Below are positions 1-7,664 of a stretch of 64,000 nt of DNA, piece by piece (the first letter of the stretch is position 1; each line of letters starts with the position of its first letter). Origin of the DNA: Actinomycetales bacterium. GTDB taxonomy: Bacteria; Actinomycetota; Actinomycetes; Actinomycetales; Dermatophilaceae. The position numbers were made by a program, and so were the translations under genes. Location of the stretch: the NCBI GenBank assembly GCA_016710385.1, contig JADJVX010000012.1, forward strand, positions 1-64,000, written 5' to 3'. The notes below the pieces were generated by a model, which had not been told where the DNA came from, searched no databases, and saw only the letters and a program-made list of their open reading frames with translations.

Positions 1-390
1 ATCACACCCGTCCTCCGGTACCTCAAGTCCCAGCCGCCGCTGCCATAGGTGCCGCACCAGACGGCGATCCCCGGGCCGACAAGTCGCAAGGTCACTCCAT
101 CCCACCGCGACCGACAGAACCACACCCGGCACCGATCGCAAAGAACCCGTCCGGTACACCTCCCGCGACACCGATGCTGGGTCGAGGAGATCGATCCCGC
201 CCGCGGGGTTCGACAGGAGATCCCACGCGTCAGCCTCGGTCAGGTGGGACGCCAGGTGGACCGTGAGGTAACTCCGGGCGGCATCACCCGACTCCTCGAG
301 AAGGGCAAGGAGGGCGTTGGCGACCGCAAACTCACCAGCGTCAGCGCCGCCCGCCGCAGGCAGCCCAGTCACCTCCGGGGCAGCTCCCAT
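1..390 (-). CDS. Partial hypothetical protein, C-terminus beyond the window
   Basis: An open minus-strand frame of 130 codons begins with ATG at 390 and runs off the left edge without a stop. The protein opens with a Gly/Ala-rich stretch and continues with an Ala/Leu-rich, probably helical part (LLALLEESGDAARSYLTVHL) and a segment reading LTEADAWDLLSNPAGGIDLL. Its composition looks like a real actinobacterial protein. I do not recognise a family. The opposite-strand frame over the same bases (49-507) is Arg/His-rich and looks like a shadow. Confidence 0.5.
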   Translation of the reverse strand, partial: MGAAPEVTGLPAAGGADAGEFAVANALLALLEESGDAARSYLTVHLASHLTEADAWDLLSNPAGGIDLLDPASVSREVYRTGSLRSVPGVVLSVAVGWSDLATCRPGDRRLVRHLWQRRLGLEVPEDGCD

Positions 391-561
391 GCCGCCACCC
401 TAGAACCGGTGAACCAAGCAGGCCACCACGGGGTCAACAAGCACCCACCCATCAATAGATCACGTAACCGTGGTCGCGGCTTGTTCGTGGAGATTCTCTC
501 CGGATGACATGCGCCACCGACCGGCCGCTACGGCATCCGCCACGCGGGCTTCGGGCGCGGG

Positions 562-803
562 CTATGGCAGCAGGTCGAGGTACTTCTTCCGTGCCGGCAT
601 CGCGTGGATGACCATCTCATCGTCGGGGTGAGGATCAGAACGACCGTCTCCAGGAGTCGCGCTTGGGTGTCGAACCCCAGACGGAGCTCCCGAATGGGCG
701 ACTCGTCCTGGGTCAGCGGCTCGATCCATATCGCCCATTCGGCGGCCTGCGCCGCATCCTGGGCGGTGACGCCGTGCTTGAGCGCGCTGGGGTGGACCCT
801 CAC
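562..803 (-). pseudogene. Toxin of a toxin-antitoxin pair, broken by a one-base deletion
   Basis: The frame opens with a GTG at 803 overlapping the antitoxin stop (GTGA) and reads VRVHPSALKHGVTAQDAAQ, then LRLGFDTQARLLETVVLIL. The expected ending DDEMVIHAMPARKKYLDLLP lies one frame over, ending at the TAG at 562-564. The span is 242 nt, one short of 81 codons. The break falls at a run of four G at 625-628 (C on the coding strand), where a fifth base would restore about 80 residues. The family is a small actinobacterial toxin beginning with an HPSAxKHGV motif, perhaps BrnT-like. Either the toxin is inactivated or the run was misread. Confidence 0.6.
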
Positions 804-1033
804 GCCGCGAAATGAGCCAGGGCGGCCCTGATGGCCTCGGACCGGCTCATCTCGTGCTTGACAGCGGCAGCGTCCAGGGCCGCCAGTTCTTGGGCCGTCA
901 GGCGGACCGCCACCACCTGCATCGGCTCGGCCCCTCGTCCGGGACGGCCCCGACCCCGGCGCTTTAACTCCCCGACGTCGTAGCCGGCCTCGGCCTCCTC
1001 CGCCCACGTGCCGATGTGTTCCTCACTCACCAT
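800..1033 (-). CDS. Ribbon-helix-helix antitoxin
   Basis: A 77-residue protein. The C-terminal half (VVAVRLTAQELAALDAAAVK, then HEMSRSEAIRAAL) is a ribbon-helix-helix DNA-binding fold of the CopG/MetJ type. It is preceded by a basic linker (KRRGRGRPGRG), and the N-terminus is acidic (SEEHIGTWAEEAEAGYD) and could contact the toxin. It overlaps the downstream toxin frame by four bases, so the two would be translated together. The ATG at 1033 is preferred over longer frames because a TACGAT -10 box lies six bases upstream, as expected for a leaderless mRNA. It probably represses its own promoter. Confidence 0.7.
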   Translation of the reverse strand: MVSEEHIGTWAEEAEAGYDVGELKRRGRGRPGRGAEPMQVVAVRLTAQELAALDAAAVKHEMSRSEAIRAALAHFAA

Positions 1034-1039
1034 GAGACA

Positions 1040-1045
1040 ATCGTA
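1040..1045 (-). promoter_or_regulatory. Leaderless -10 box of the RHH antitoxin
   Basis: On the minus strand TACGAT is followed by six bases and the ATG of the antitoxin at 1033. This TANNNT arrangement is typical of actinobacterial leaderless transcripts, and no ribosome-binding site is visible. Confidence 0.5.
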
Positions 1046-1326
1046 TAACGAAAATAGGCGTGGGTGCGACGTCCGCCTGACGGGCCGGTACCACACACCG
1101 CCGCGTATGCCGCGCCAACGGACGAGGACTCGCGAGCCGTACGTGAAGCGAGGCCCGGTGACCATATGGCTGTCTCCGGTCGCCTGTCCTCGCTCGCTGT
1201 CTCGCTCGGGTGTGGCCCGTCATCGGCCCAAGTGATCCTGCTGCTCGCAGGTGGGGACAAGTCCACCCAGGACGCCGATATCCGCCAAGCCCACCCGATC
1301 GCTGCCGATTGGAGGAGAGGCCGACC

Positions 1327-1587
1327 ATGAGCACCCAGACCTTCGCGCCCTTCGACAGTGCGGACTACCTCAACACCTTCGAGGACGTCACGGCCTACCT
1401 CGAAGCTGTTCTCGAGGACGCCCACGACGACCCCAAAGTCATCGCCGCCGCGCTCGGCGCGATCGGTCGAGATGCGGCCGACAAACCCGTTGGGCTCCGG
1501 TGGACGTGGCTGCGCGAGGCTGCAAGAGCGCCTGGTATGCCGTGTAGACGGAAGTGTCTACACGGCATACCGTTGTGGCATGTCTGA
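1327..1587 (+). pseudogene. Remnant of a HigA-family antidote protein
   Basis: A GGAGAG ribosome site precedes the ATG at 1327. The first 50 residues (FDSADYLNTFEDVTAYLEAV, then PKVIAAALGAIGRDA) match the N-terminus of the family of addiction-module antidote proteins, where FDxAxYLxxxExxxAYL and ALGxIAR are conserved. The helix-turn-helix that should follow is missing. After residue 55 the frame turns into unrelated codons and runs into the hairpin at 1534-1571. No HigB toxin is recognisable nearby. I read this as a truncated gene. Confidence 0.5.
1534..1571. promoter_or_regulatory. Perfect 16-bp inverted repeat before the MazEF-like pair
   Basis: GGTATGCCGTGTAGAC and its exact complement flank the six-base loop GGAAGT. 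The outer ten bases of each arm are the dispersed motif, and the inner TGTAGAC/GTCTACA could be an antitoxin operator. The repeat ends eight bases before the antitoxin ATG at 1580. It could be an operator or a terminator for upstream transcription. There is no U tract. Confidence 0.6.
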
Positions 1588-1777
1588 CAGCACGACGATC
1601 CGGATCAGCAGAGACACCCACGCGCGGGTGACTCGTTTGGCGGCCGAGCGCCACGAAACGATCGATCAGACCGTGCGCAACGCCCTGCGCGCGCTGCGCC
1701 AGGATGCGATGGCGCGTGACCTGGCCGACGACCTCACCGGCGAAGAGACGGCATGGCTCGATGCTGACGCCCGGTGA
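1580..1777 (+). CDS. Antitoxin of a MazEF/PemIK-like pair
   Basis: A 65-residue protein opening MSDSTTIRISRDTHARVTRL with an RHH-like strand-helix pattern. It continues with a helical section (TVRNALRALRQDA) and an acidic tail (DDLTGEETAWLDADAR) of the kind that wraps a MazF toxin. It overlaps the toxin gene by 17 bases. The ATG at 1580 lies just after the large inverted repeat, which would suit autoregulation by the antitoxin or the complex. Confidence 0.75.
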   Translation: MSDSTTIRISRDTHARVTRLAAERHETIDQTVRNALRALRQDAMARDLADDLTGEETAWLDADAR

Positions 1778-2099
1778 CGTGGTCGAGCTCGACCTCGGAG
1801 TGCCGACTGGCAGCGGGGCGGGCCTGCGGCGCCCGGCCATCGTGGTGACCGCAGCGCGAGTGTTGACCGGGCGACCCAACGTCGTGCAGGTCGTGCCCCT
1901 GACTCGCACGATCCGCTTGAGCAGCGCTGAAGTGGTCATCGATCCCGATGCGGGCAATCGGCTGCCCGCGCTTTCGTCGGCGCAGTGCCAGCACGTGCGT
2001 TCCGTAGCCACGGCACGCATCCTTGAGCGCACCGGCAATGTCGGCCCTGTCGCTCTCGGCGAGGTGCGCGAAACGCTCGCCCTCCTGCTGGATCTCTGA
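1761..2099 (+). CDS. MazF/PemK-family endoribonuclease toxin
   Basis: A 112-residue protein with the family start MLTPGDVVELDLGVPTG, the conserved core LRRPAIVVTAARVL and the strand NVVQVVPLTRTIR. The late segment (LSSAQCQHVRSVATARI) matches the part of MazF-like toxins that precedes the C-terminal helix. MazF proteins cleave mRNA at short sequences and stop growth unless bound by antitoxin. Length is normal and the frame intact. The ATG at 1761 lies inside the end of the antitoxin gene, implying coupled translation. Confidence 0.8.
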   Translation: MLTPGDVVELDLGVPTGSGAGLRRPAIVVTAARVLTGRPNVVQVVPLTRTIRLSSAEVVIDPDAGNRLPALSSAQCQHVRSVATARILERTGNVGPVALGEVRETLALLLDL

Positions 2100-2154
2100 C
2101 GCCGCACGATCCACCCAACCGCGCTGTCAGTCCCCACTCGTAGGCTCAGCCGCG

Positions 2155-2889
2155 TTGGGCAGGCCGGCCGGCACGAGCCTGGACGCGGGCGTGCTGGCGG
2201 AGACCCTTGCCGCCGAGGCCGACGCCCTCAACCTGGCCCGGGCCTCTTCCGGTCGCACCGGTGCTGACCGCCTCGGCTGCGAACTGTTGCTGCTGGCCGG
2301 CCGCCTCGACGATGCGATCGCGGCGCTGACCGACGCCTCGCCGCTCGGCTGGCACCAAGCGGTTCATCCAGGCCCGGTGGTCCTGCCCTATCTGTGGGCC
2401 GCAGCGACCAGCGCCGCTCCGCTCGCGGGTGATGGCCATCTCGGCCAGTTGTATGCCGACATCGACCTCGACCCCGCTGCCCTGCCCCGGCCGGAGGACT
2501 GGTCCGGGTGGGACGGCCCGCCGAGCCGACCACCCGACCACGCCCGGCGGCCGGAATTGCCTGCCGAGCCGACACTGACCGGGCTGCTCGCCGACGCCAT
2601 CGGCCGACTCCCCGACGATGCCGGCGCGCGGGAGGAATGGCTGGTCATCGCCGGGGAGGTGAGCGACGCGCGGATCGCGGCGATCGTCACCGGCAAGCAT
2701 CGGGGTGCCTACGCCCGCGCGGCATCACTGGCCTACGCCCATGCCGAGGCTCTGGCAAAGATGGGCCGGCAAAGGCAGGCGCACGACCACCTGGCCGCCG
2801 TCCGGGCCCGCTATCCAAGGCACAGTGCCTTCCGCGGCGAGTTCGACGCTGCCGCGAAGTCCTCAACGCTGCGCGCTCGGGGCGGATGA
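2155..2889 (+). pseudogene. C-terminal fragment of a larger protein, possibly DUF6880-like
   Basis: An open frame of about 245 codons without a convincing start. TTG at 2155 or GTG at 2191 are possible, and the frame continues upstream inside mazF. The last hundred residues contain KHRGAYARAASLAYAHAEAL and VRARYPRHSAFRGEFDAA. They resemble the C-terminus of DUF6880/SWIM-associated proteins, where RxRYPRHxAFRxEL is typical. The N-terminal domains are absent. This suggests a gene cut off when the toxin-antitoxin pair arrived, but a short independent protein is not excluded. Confidence 0.45.
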
Positions 2890-3006
2890 GCGGGGCGGGT
2901 GAGCGGAGCGGTGGCCCCGGCCCTGCCGCTACCGGACCCGGAACCGACCCGGAACCGACGTGGAACCCACCGGTGGCGAGGGTGCCCTCGCGCCGGGATA
3001 GAGGTG

Positions 3007-3271
3007 TCACCGCTGTCGGGAGATGTCTCGGAGATGCCCCACGGCGACCCCGAGGACGACCAGGACCTGGTCGTGGATCTCGTAGACAATCCGGTAGTCG
3101 CCGGTGCGGACGCGCCATGCGCCCTCTCCGCCGGTGAGCCGTTTGGCACGGCTCGGGCGAGGATGGTCGGCCGCAACTCGACGGCGGCTTGGATGCGGGC
3201 GCCGAGCTGCGGGATCGAGTCTGTGCAGCTGACGCACCGCGTGCGGGGTGACCTCGATCCGATGGGTACAT
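3007..3271 (-). pseudogene. Decayed RelE/ParE-family toxin
   Basis: The C-terminal half is a standard RelE toxin (SRAKRLTGGEGAWRVRTGDY, RIVYEIHDQVLVVLGVAVGH). The N-terminal part RIEVTPHAVRQLHRLDPAAR is also in frame. The ATG at 3271 is out of frame with it by one base (one C too many in ATGTACCC). Between about 3203 and 3171 the frame in use reads RPHPSRRRVAA, while the next frame gives the family-like ARIQAAVELR, so two opposite one-base changes appear to cancel. No antitoxin lies on either side. Decay and uncorrected read errors are both possible. Confidence 0.55.
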
Positions 3272-3319
3272 TTCAGCGCTCGTCCGCCCAACCGCCGCGC
3301 GAGGCATCCGAGGCGCTCC

Positions 3320-4210
3320 TCACCCGGCGACGGTCCGCAGGACGCGAGCCGCACGGCATACCGAGAGCTCTTGGCCCCAGGTCACGGTGAGCCGATCCGC
3401 CTCGATGCCGTCCCCGAAGACCACCAGGCTGTCGGATTCCACCCGCAGGTCCAACCGCTCCTGCGGGCCCAGGACTCCGGCCACGAGATCGGCCCCGGTT
3501 GTCGGCGAGGGCCACGCCTCCCGCACGAACCACGCCAAGCCGGGCTCGGCCGCTCCGGGCAACGGCAGCCCAGGCGCTTGCACGCGGGCCAGTGACGCGC
3601 ACCATCCGGTTGCGCCGGTGCCGGTGCCGACGATGAGCCCGGAGGAGGACTGTCGCTCGCTGGCCCCGCCGACCGCGAGCCGATAGCGCGCCGACTGGTG
3701 GCCGGGTTGCCCGACGAAGATCTCGTTGAGCGCCACGAGCGACTGCCCGTCGTCGACGGTCGCGGCCACCATGGTGCGCTCGACGATCCGTCCGCGTCCG
3801 CTCGCGACCGACCGCATGAGGTCGCCGGCGGCCGCGACCGGATGCGGCACGAGCGCGCCGATATTGGCGCGGGCATCGGGATTGATACCGATGACCGGTT
3901 GCCCGTCGAGGTACTTCGCGAGGTTCGCCACCAAGCCGTCCGGCCCGACGACCACGACCACGTCGTCGGGTCCGAAGACGAACCGCGACAACTCCGCACG
4001 GTCCACCTGCGCGCGGCGCCAGTCGGCCGGGGTCGCGCGCTCCACCTCCCGGCAGGCGTCCTCGACCGCCGTATGCCGGGTGGCCACCTCGTCGAGCGCC
4101 CGCCCGCGGGTCTGCAGGAAGAACGCCGCCTGGCCGCGCGTGCCGTGCCGGGCGAGCAACTCGGCATACTCGGTCGTGCGGGTGACCACGACGGCTCTCG
4201 GGGTTGTCAT
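3320..4210 (-). CDS. NAD-kinase-like protein
   Basis: A 296-residue protein with the ATP-NAD kinase fold. Its central VVVVGPDGLVANLAKYLDGQ corresponds to the GGDG-type nucleotide loop but with GPDG. It continues with PVIGINPDA and, later, SGLIVGTGTGATGWCASLAR, equivalent to the NAD-kinase segment of the SxPxGSTAY type. The usual Asp of the GGDG motif is kept. The gene lies ten bases downstream of the SPFH gene and shares its NrtR-operated promoter. Whether it phosphorylates NAD or only binds it is unclear, because the substrate loop is atypical. It may be a specialised paralogue of the housekeeping kinase. Confidence 0.7.
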   Translation of the reverse strand: MTTPRAVVVTRTTEYAELLARHGTRGQAAFFLQTRGRALDEVATRHTAVEDACREVERATPADWRRAQVDRAELSRFVFGPDDVVVVVGPDGLVANLAKYLDGQPVIGINPDARANIGALVPHPVAAAGDLMRSVASGRGRIVERTMVAATVDDGQSLVALNEIFVGQPGHQSARYRLAVGGASERQSSSGLIVGTGTGATGWCASLARVQAPGLPLPGAAEPGLAWFVREAWPSPTTGADLVAGVLGPQERLDLRVESDSLVVFGDGIEADRLTVTWGQELSVCRAARVLRTVAG

Positions 4211-4219
4211 CTCGACTCC

Positions 4220-5248
4220 TCAGTCTTTGGGCGTGGCGGCTTTGTGTGCGGCGTCTCTGTGGGCCAGCCGGCTGACCAACCCGGTGACGACATCGGGAGT
4301 CAGCACCAGTTGGTCGATCGCGGGCAGGTGTTGGGCGAGTTCGCGCAGCGCGAGGGCCAGCAGCACGTCCTGGGACACGCCCTGGTATGCCGCCAAGGTC
4401 GCCTTCTCGGTGTCGGCCGCGGCCTGGCCGACCGCGCGATCGGCGGCGGCCGTGGCGTTGGCGACGGCGAGCGCGCGGCTGGTCTCCGCCTCGACGGCGA
4501 TCGCGTCGGCGGCGGCGAGCTCCTGGGCGTTGCGGCGGGCGTTGGCACCCTTCTGGGCGATGAGCTGCTCCTGGCGGCGGGCGAGTTCGATCTGGTTGGC
4601 TAGCTCGTTCTCGCCGATGGCGGCTTCGCGCTCGACGGCGACCGCGCGCCGCTCGAAGGTCGCCTTGTCGGCGTCCTGCTGGATGAGCTCGCGGGCGGGG
4701 GTCTGCAGTGCGCGCTCGACGTCGGGATCGGGGCGCAGCACGGCGAAGCGCACCTCGACGACCTCGACGCCGATCGCGGCCAGCCGGCCGTCGGCGATGA
4801 GCCGGGCGGTCACGGATTGGCCCAGCTCGGCGGTGTCTAGTCGCAGCATCGCGAGCAGGTCGAGGTCAGCCAGCGAAGCGGTGACCGCGGCCCAGACCGC
4901 GCCGTGGATCATCGCGCCGACGGTCTCCAGTGGGGTCGCGCGCCACTGCCCCGACCCGAGGTCGATGTCGAAGTCGACGCGACTCGCGGCCGCGGCCGGG
5001 TCCGCGAACCGGAAGGTCACCGTGCCGGGCACCGACACTTCCTGCAGGTCGGTCGTCCGCACTCGGACGAGCACGGCCTGCTCGCGGTCATCGACCGGCA
5101 CTTCGCTGATGACAGCCGACAGCGGCCGGAACCAGAACCCGGCACCGGCACCGGCGTGGCGCACCCGCCCGCCGACGCGGTGTTCGAGGTGGCTCGTCGC
5201 GGTGCCGCGGATGTGCCGCACGACGGGGTAGCGGGTGATGGTGGCCAT
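4220..5248 (-). CDS. SPFH/Band 7 domain protein
   Basis: A 342-residue protein. Residues about 30-190 form an SPFH domain (VPVDDREQAVLVRVRTTDLQ, VTARLIADGRLAAIGVEVVE). A long Ala/Glu-rich coiled coil follows (about 205-300, ELANQIELARRQEQLIAQKG). It lacks the N-terminal membrane helix of most prohibitin/flotillin relatives, so it is probably a soluble scaffold. The start at 5248 has a strong AGGAGG site. It is first in a two-gene unit with the NAD-kinase-like gene, divergent from the NrtR gene, with operators in between. SPFH proteins oligomerise and organise membranes or bound enzymes, so a scaffold for its partner is a reasonable inference. Confidence 0.8.
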   Translation of the reverse strand: MATITRYPVVRHIRGTATSHLEHRVGGRVRHAGAGAGFWFRPLSAVISEVPVDDREQAVLVRVRTTDLQEVSVPGTVTFRFADPAAAASRVDFDIDLGSGQWRATPLETVGAMIHGAVWAAVTASLADLDLLAMLRLDTAELGQSVTARLIADGRLAAIGVEVVEVRFAVLRPDPDVERALQTPARELIQQDADKATFERRAVAVEREAAIGENELANQIELARRQEQLIAQKGANARRNAQELAAADAIAVEAETSRALAVANATAAADRAVGQAAADTEKATLAAYQGVSQDVLLALALRELAQHLPAIDQLVLTPDVVTGLVSRLAHRDAAHKAATPKD

Positions 5249-5270
5249 GGGGTCCTCCTGAGTGGGTAAA

Positions 5271-5289
5271 TATCGTCGATATGACGATA
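5271..5289. promoter_or_regulatory. NrtR-type operator 1
   Basis: A perfect inverted repeat TATCGTC-N5-GACGATA lies 23 bases before the SPFH start. Its centre (5280) is 33 bp, about three helical turns, from the centre of the second copy. Divergence from a Nudix/winged-helix gene supports NrtR as the binder. Confidence 0.75.
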
Positions 5290-5303
5290 AGACCCAGTAT
5301 CGA

Positions 5304-5322
5304 TATCGTCAAGTCGACGAAA
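5304..5322. promoter_or_regulatory. NrtR-type operator 2
   Basis: TATCGTC-N5-GACGAAA, matching operator 1 at six of seven positions in the right arm. It lies just upstream of the -10 box of the regulator gene, where bound protein would block RNA polymerase and give autorepression. Confidence 0.7.
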
Positions 5323-5328
5323 ATTGGC

Positions 5329-5334
5329 TAGTGT
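5329..5334 (+). promoter_or_regulatory. Leaderless -10 box of the NrtR gene
   Basis: TAGTGT is followed by six bases and the GTG at 5341. No ribosome site precedes the start, consistent with a leaderless mRNA. Confidence 0.5.
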
Positions 5335-5340
5335 GACGGC

Positions 5341-6096
5341 GTGCCCGACTTCCATGTCACCGTCGACCTCGTCGTCCTCACCATCCGTGACGGCGACGGC
5401 CCGCACCGGGCGGACCGGGTCGCGAGCCGGCTCGCCCGCCCGCTCGCCGGTCGGCTGGCGGCCCTGCTGGTGCGTCGGGGCATCGACCCCTATGCGGGGC
5501 AACTCGCCCTCCCGGGCGGCTACGTCCTGCCGCACGAGGAGCTGGCGGACGCGGCATACCGGGAGCTGCGTGAGGAGACCGGGCTGGGAGGCGCCGTGCA
5601 CCTCGAGCAGCTGGCGAGCTACGGCGCTCCGGGCCGCGACCCGCGCGGGCCGACCGTCACGGTCGCCTTCCTCGCGCTCGCGCCGATGCTCGGCTCCGTG
5701 GTCGGAGGCAGCGACGCAGCCGCGGCGGAATGGACTCCGGTCGACGAGATCCCTTGGCAGGGGCTGGCATTCGACCATGCGCAGATCCTGTGCGACGGCA
5801 TCGAGCGGGCGCGGGCCAAGCTCGAATACAGCTCACTGGGTGCGGCCTTCTGTCCGCCGGAGTTCACCATCGGGCAGTTGCGTGCGGTCTATGAGGCGGT
5901 GTGGGGCTATCCGCTCGACCCCCGCAATTTCCATCGCAAGGTGAGTTCGGCGCAGGGCTTCCTCGAGCCGGTCGGGCGCACGTCGACCGTCGATGGTGGA
6001 CGACCGGCGCAACTGTTCCGTCGCGGCCAGGTCCAGGCGCTGCACCCTCCGCTCACGCGAGGATCGGACACGTTGTCGGGCTCACCGGCCGGCTGA
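5341..6096 (+). CDS. nrtR: NrtR-type Nudix/winged-helix regulator
   Basis: A 251-residue protein. Residues 1-140 form a Nudix domain with strand VTVDLVVLTI, the loop YAGQLALPGGYVLPHEELAD and the Nudix box part AYRELREETGLGG. Residues about 150-200 match the winged-helix part of NrtR (ALCPPEFTIGQLRAVYEAVWG-like, here FCPPEFTIGQLRAVYEAVWG). NrtR proteins repress NAD-metabolism genes and are released by ADP-ribose or related nucleotides. The C-terminal about 50 residues are low in order. It faces the SPFH/NAD-kinase-like pair across two operators, so it most likely controls that pair and itself. Confidence 0.85.
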   Translation: MPDFHVTVDLVVLTIRDGDGPHRADRVASRLARPLAGRLAALLVRRGIDPYAGQLALPGGYVLPHEELADAAYRELREETGLGGAVHLEQLASYGAPGRDPRGPTVTVAFLALAPMLGSVVGGSDAAAAEWTPVDEIPWQGLAFDHAQILCDGIERARAKLEYSSLGAAFCPPEFTIGQLRAVYEAVWGYPLDPRNFHRKVSSAQGFLEPVGRTSTVDGGRPAQLFRRGQVQALHPPLTRGSDTLSGSPAG

Positions 6097-6144
6097 CGGG
6101 TATTCGACCCATATGCTCGGTTCCGTGATCCAGGGAGTCGGCCC

Positions 6145-7623
6145 GTGAAGCGGTTCACTCATGGCGTCGCCGTGGGTGGCCGTTATGTGCTCGACTCGCT
6201 CATCGCATCCGGGGGGATGGGCGATGTGTGGCGCGCTCAGGACACCGTCCTGGGGCGCGTCGTCGCGGTCAAGATCATGCGCCCGGACACCTCGGCCGAG
6301 CCCGTCTTCGCCCAGCGTTTCCACGAGGAAGCGCAGCTCACGGCCGGCCTCTCCCACCACAACATCGCGACCCTGTTCGATTACGGCGAGCTTGACCAGC
6401 TCGCCTACATCGTCATGGAACTCGTTGAAGGTCACTCTCTGGCAGTCGAATTGCGCGAGCGAGGGGCATTGGATGTGGCCCGGGTGCGCTCGATCGTCGG
6501 CCAGATGGCCCTCGGCCTCAACGCCGCCCACGAGGCCGGCGTGGTCCACCGCGACATCAAGCCGGCCAACGTCCTGCTGACCGACGATGGTGCGGTCAAG
6601 CTCACCGACTTCGGCATCGCCCGTGCGGCGGGATCGATGGGGCTGACCCGCACCGGCGAGGTGCTCGGCACGCCCCACTACCTCAGCCCCGAGCAGGCGC
6701 TTGGCCGGCCGGCGACCTCGGCCAGCGATCTCTACGCGCTCGGCGTCGTGGCGCACGAACTCCTCACCGGCAAGCGGCCGTTCGATCGGGACACGCCGGT
6801 CGCGACCGCGCTGGCCCATGTCACCGAGCCGATGCCGACGCTGCCCTCGACGGTGCCCGAGGACGTCGTCGAGGTCATCAGCCGCTGCCTGGCCAAGGAC
6901 CCGTCCGCCCGACCCGCGTCGGCCCGCGAAGTCGCCTCCGACTTGGGCATGTCCTGGGTCGAGATCCGCCTGCCGCGCGCCGGCGACGGCCCGCACCCTC
7001 AGCTCAGCCCACAGCTGGACCGTCCCGGCGGCCACCAGCCCGGTATGCCGTCCGGTCCCACTCCCGACGGCGCCCCCTCAGGCCCGATCACTGCAGGCAC
7101 CGTGGCCGCCCGGCGCAGCCTGCCCCCGGAAGCCCGTCTTCTGGACGTCATGGTCCGCCCCGGTTCACGCATCCTCGAGGTCGGGTGTCGCGCCGGCCGC
7201 GTCGGCGGGGCGATGAGCATGCTGGGCCACTACGTCGTCGGCACCGACGTCGACCCGGGGGGCATCGCGGCCGCCGAGACGGCATACCCCGATGCCCGGT
7301 GGTTTGTCATCGAACCCGAGCGACTCCTGCTCGAGGACCTCGGCGAGAGCGTGCCCTTCGATGTCATCGCGTGGATCAACAGCAGCATCCTCGATGTCGC
7401 GGCCGTCGAACGCTCCGAAGTCTTCCGCCGCCTGGCGATGTGTTGCGCGCCGCGGGGACGGATCGTCGTCGAGTTCCGCAGCGACGCGGGCTACTCCTAC
7501 CAAGCCTTCCGCGACGACTTCCTCGCGGCCGGGTTGATCCCGGACGTCGGCTTCTCGGGCTGGGACCTGCGCCCGTATGCCGTGGACGCCCTCTCGACGG
7601 TCGTCCTGCTTTCCCGCCGCTGA
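6145..7623 (+). CDS. Ser/Thr protein kinase fused to a SAM methyltransferase
   Basis: A 492-residue protein. Residues about 8-275 are a complete PknB-type kinase: glycine loop SGGMGDVWRA, lysine in VAVKIM, catalytic loop VVHRDIKPANVLL, DFG in LTDFGIARA, and YLSPEQA. A Pro/Gly linker follows, containing one dispersed motif (GMPSG). Residues about 325-490 form a class I methyltransferase with motif I ILEVGCRAGRVG and the acidic strand end VVGTDVD. There is no membrane segment or PASTA domain, unlike most actinobacterial kinases. The start is GTG with GGGAG upstream. The methyl acceptor and kinase target are unknown. The gene appears to stand alone. Confidence 0.8.
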   Translation: MKRFTHGVAVGGRYVLDSLIASGGMGDVWRAQDTVLGRVVAVKIMRPDTSAEPVFAQRFHEEAQLTAGLSHHNIATLFDYGELDQLAYIVMELVEGHSLAVELRERGALDVARVRSIVGQMALGLNAAHEAGVVHRDIKPANVLLTDDGAVKLTDFGIARAAGSMGLTRTGEVLGTPHYLSPEQALGRPATSASDLYALGVVAHELLTGKRPFDRDTPVATALAHVTEPMPTLPSTVPEDVVEVISRCLAKDPSARPASAREVASDLGMSWVEIRLPRAGDGPHPQLSPQLDRPGGHQPGMPSGPTPDGAPSGPITAGTVAARRSLPPEARLLDVMVRPGSRILEVGCRAGRVGGAMSMLGHYVVGTDVDPGGIAAAETAYPDARWFVIEPERLLLEDLGESVPFDVIAWINSSILDVAAVERSEVFRRLAMCCAPRGRIVVEFRSDAGYSYQAFRDDFLAAGLIPDVGFSGWDLRPYAVDALSTVVLLSRR

Positions 7624-7664
7624 CCGCTGGCGGTCGACATGCCGAGTGTGGGGTGACGGGGCGG

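Noticed and set aside
49..507. Plus-strand frame at the left end
   Set aside because: Composition typical of a shadow; the minus frame is more protein-like.
1064..1330. Small plus-strand frame before the HigA remnant
   Set aside because: No ribosome site, no family similarity, Arg/Ala/Pro-rich composition of random high-GC sequence.
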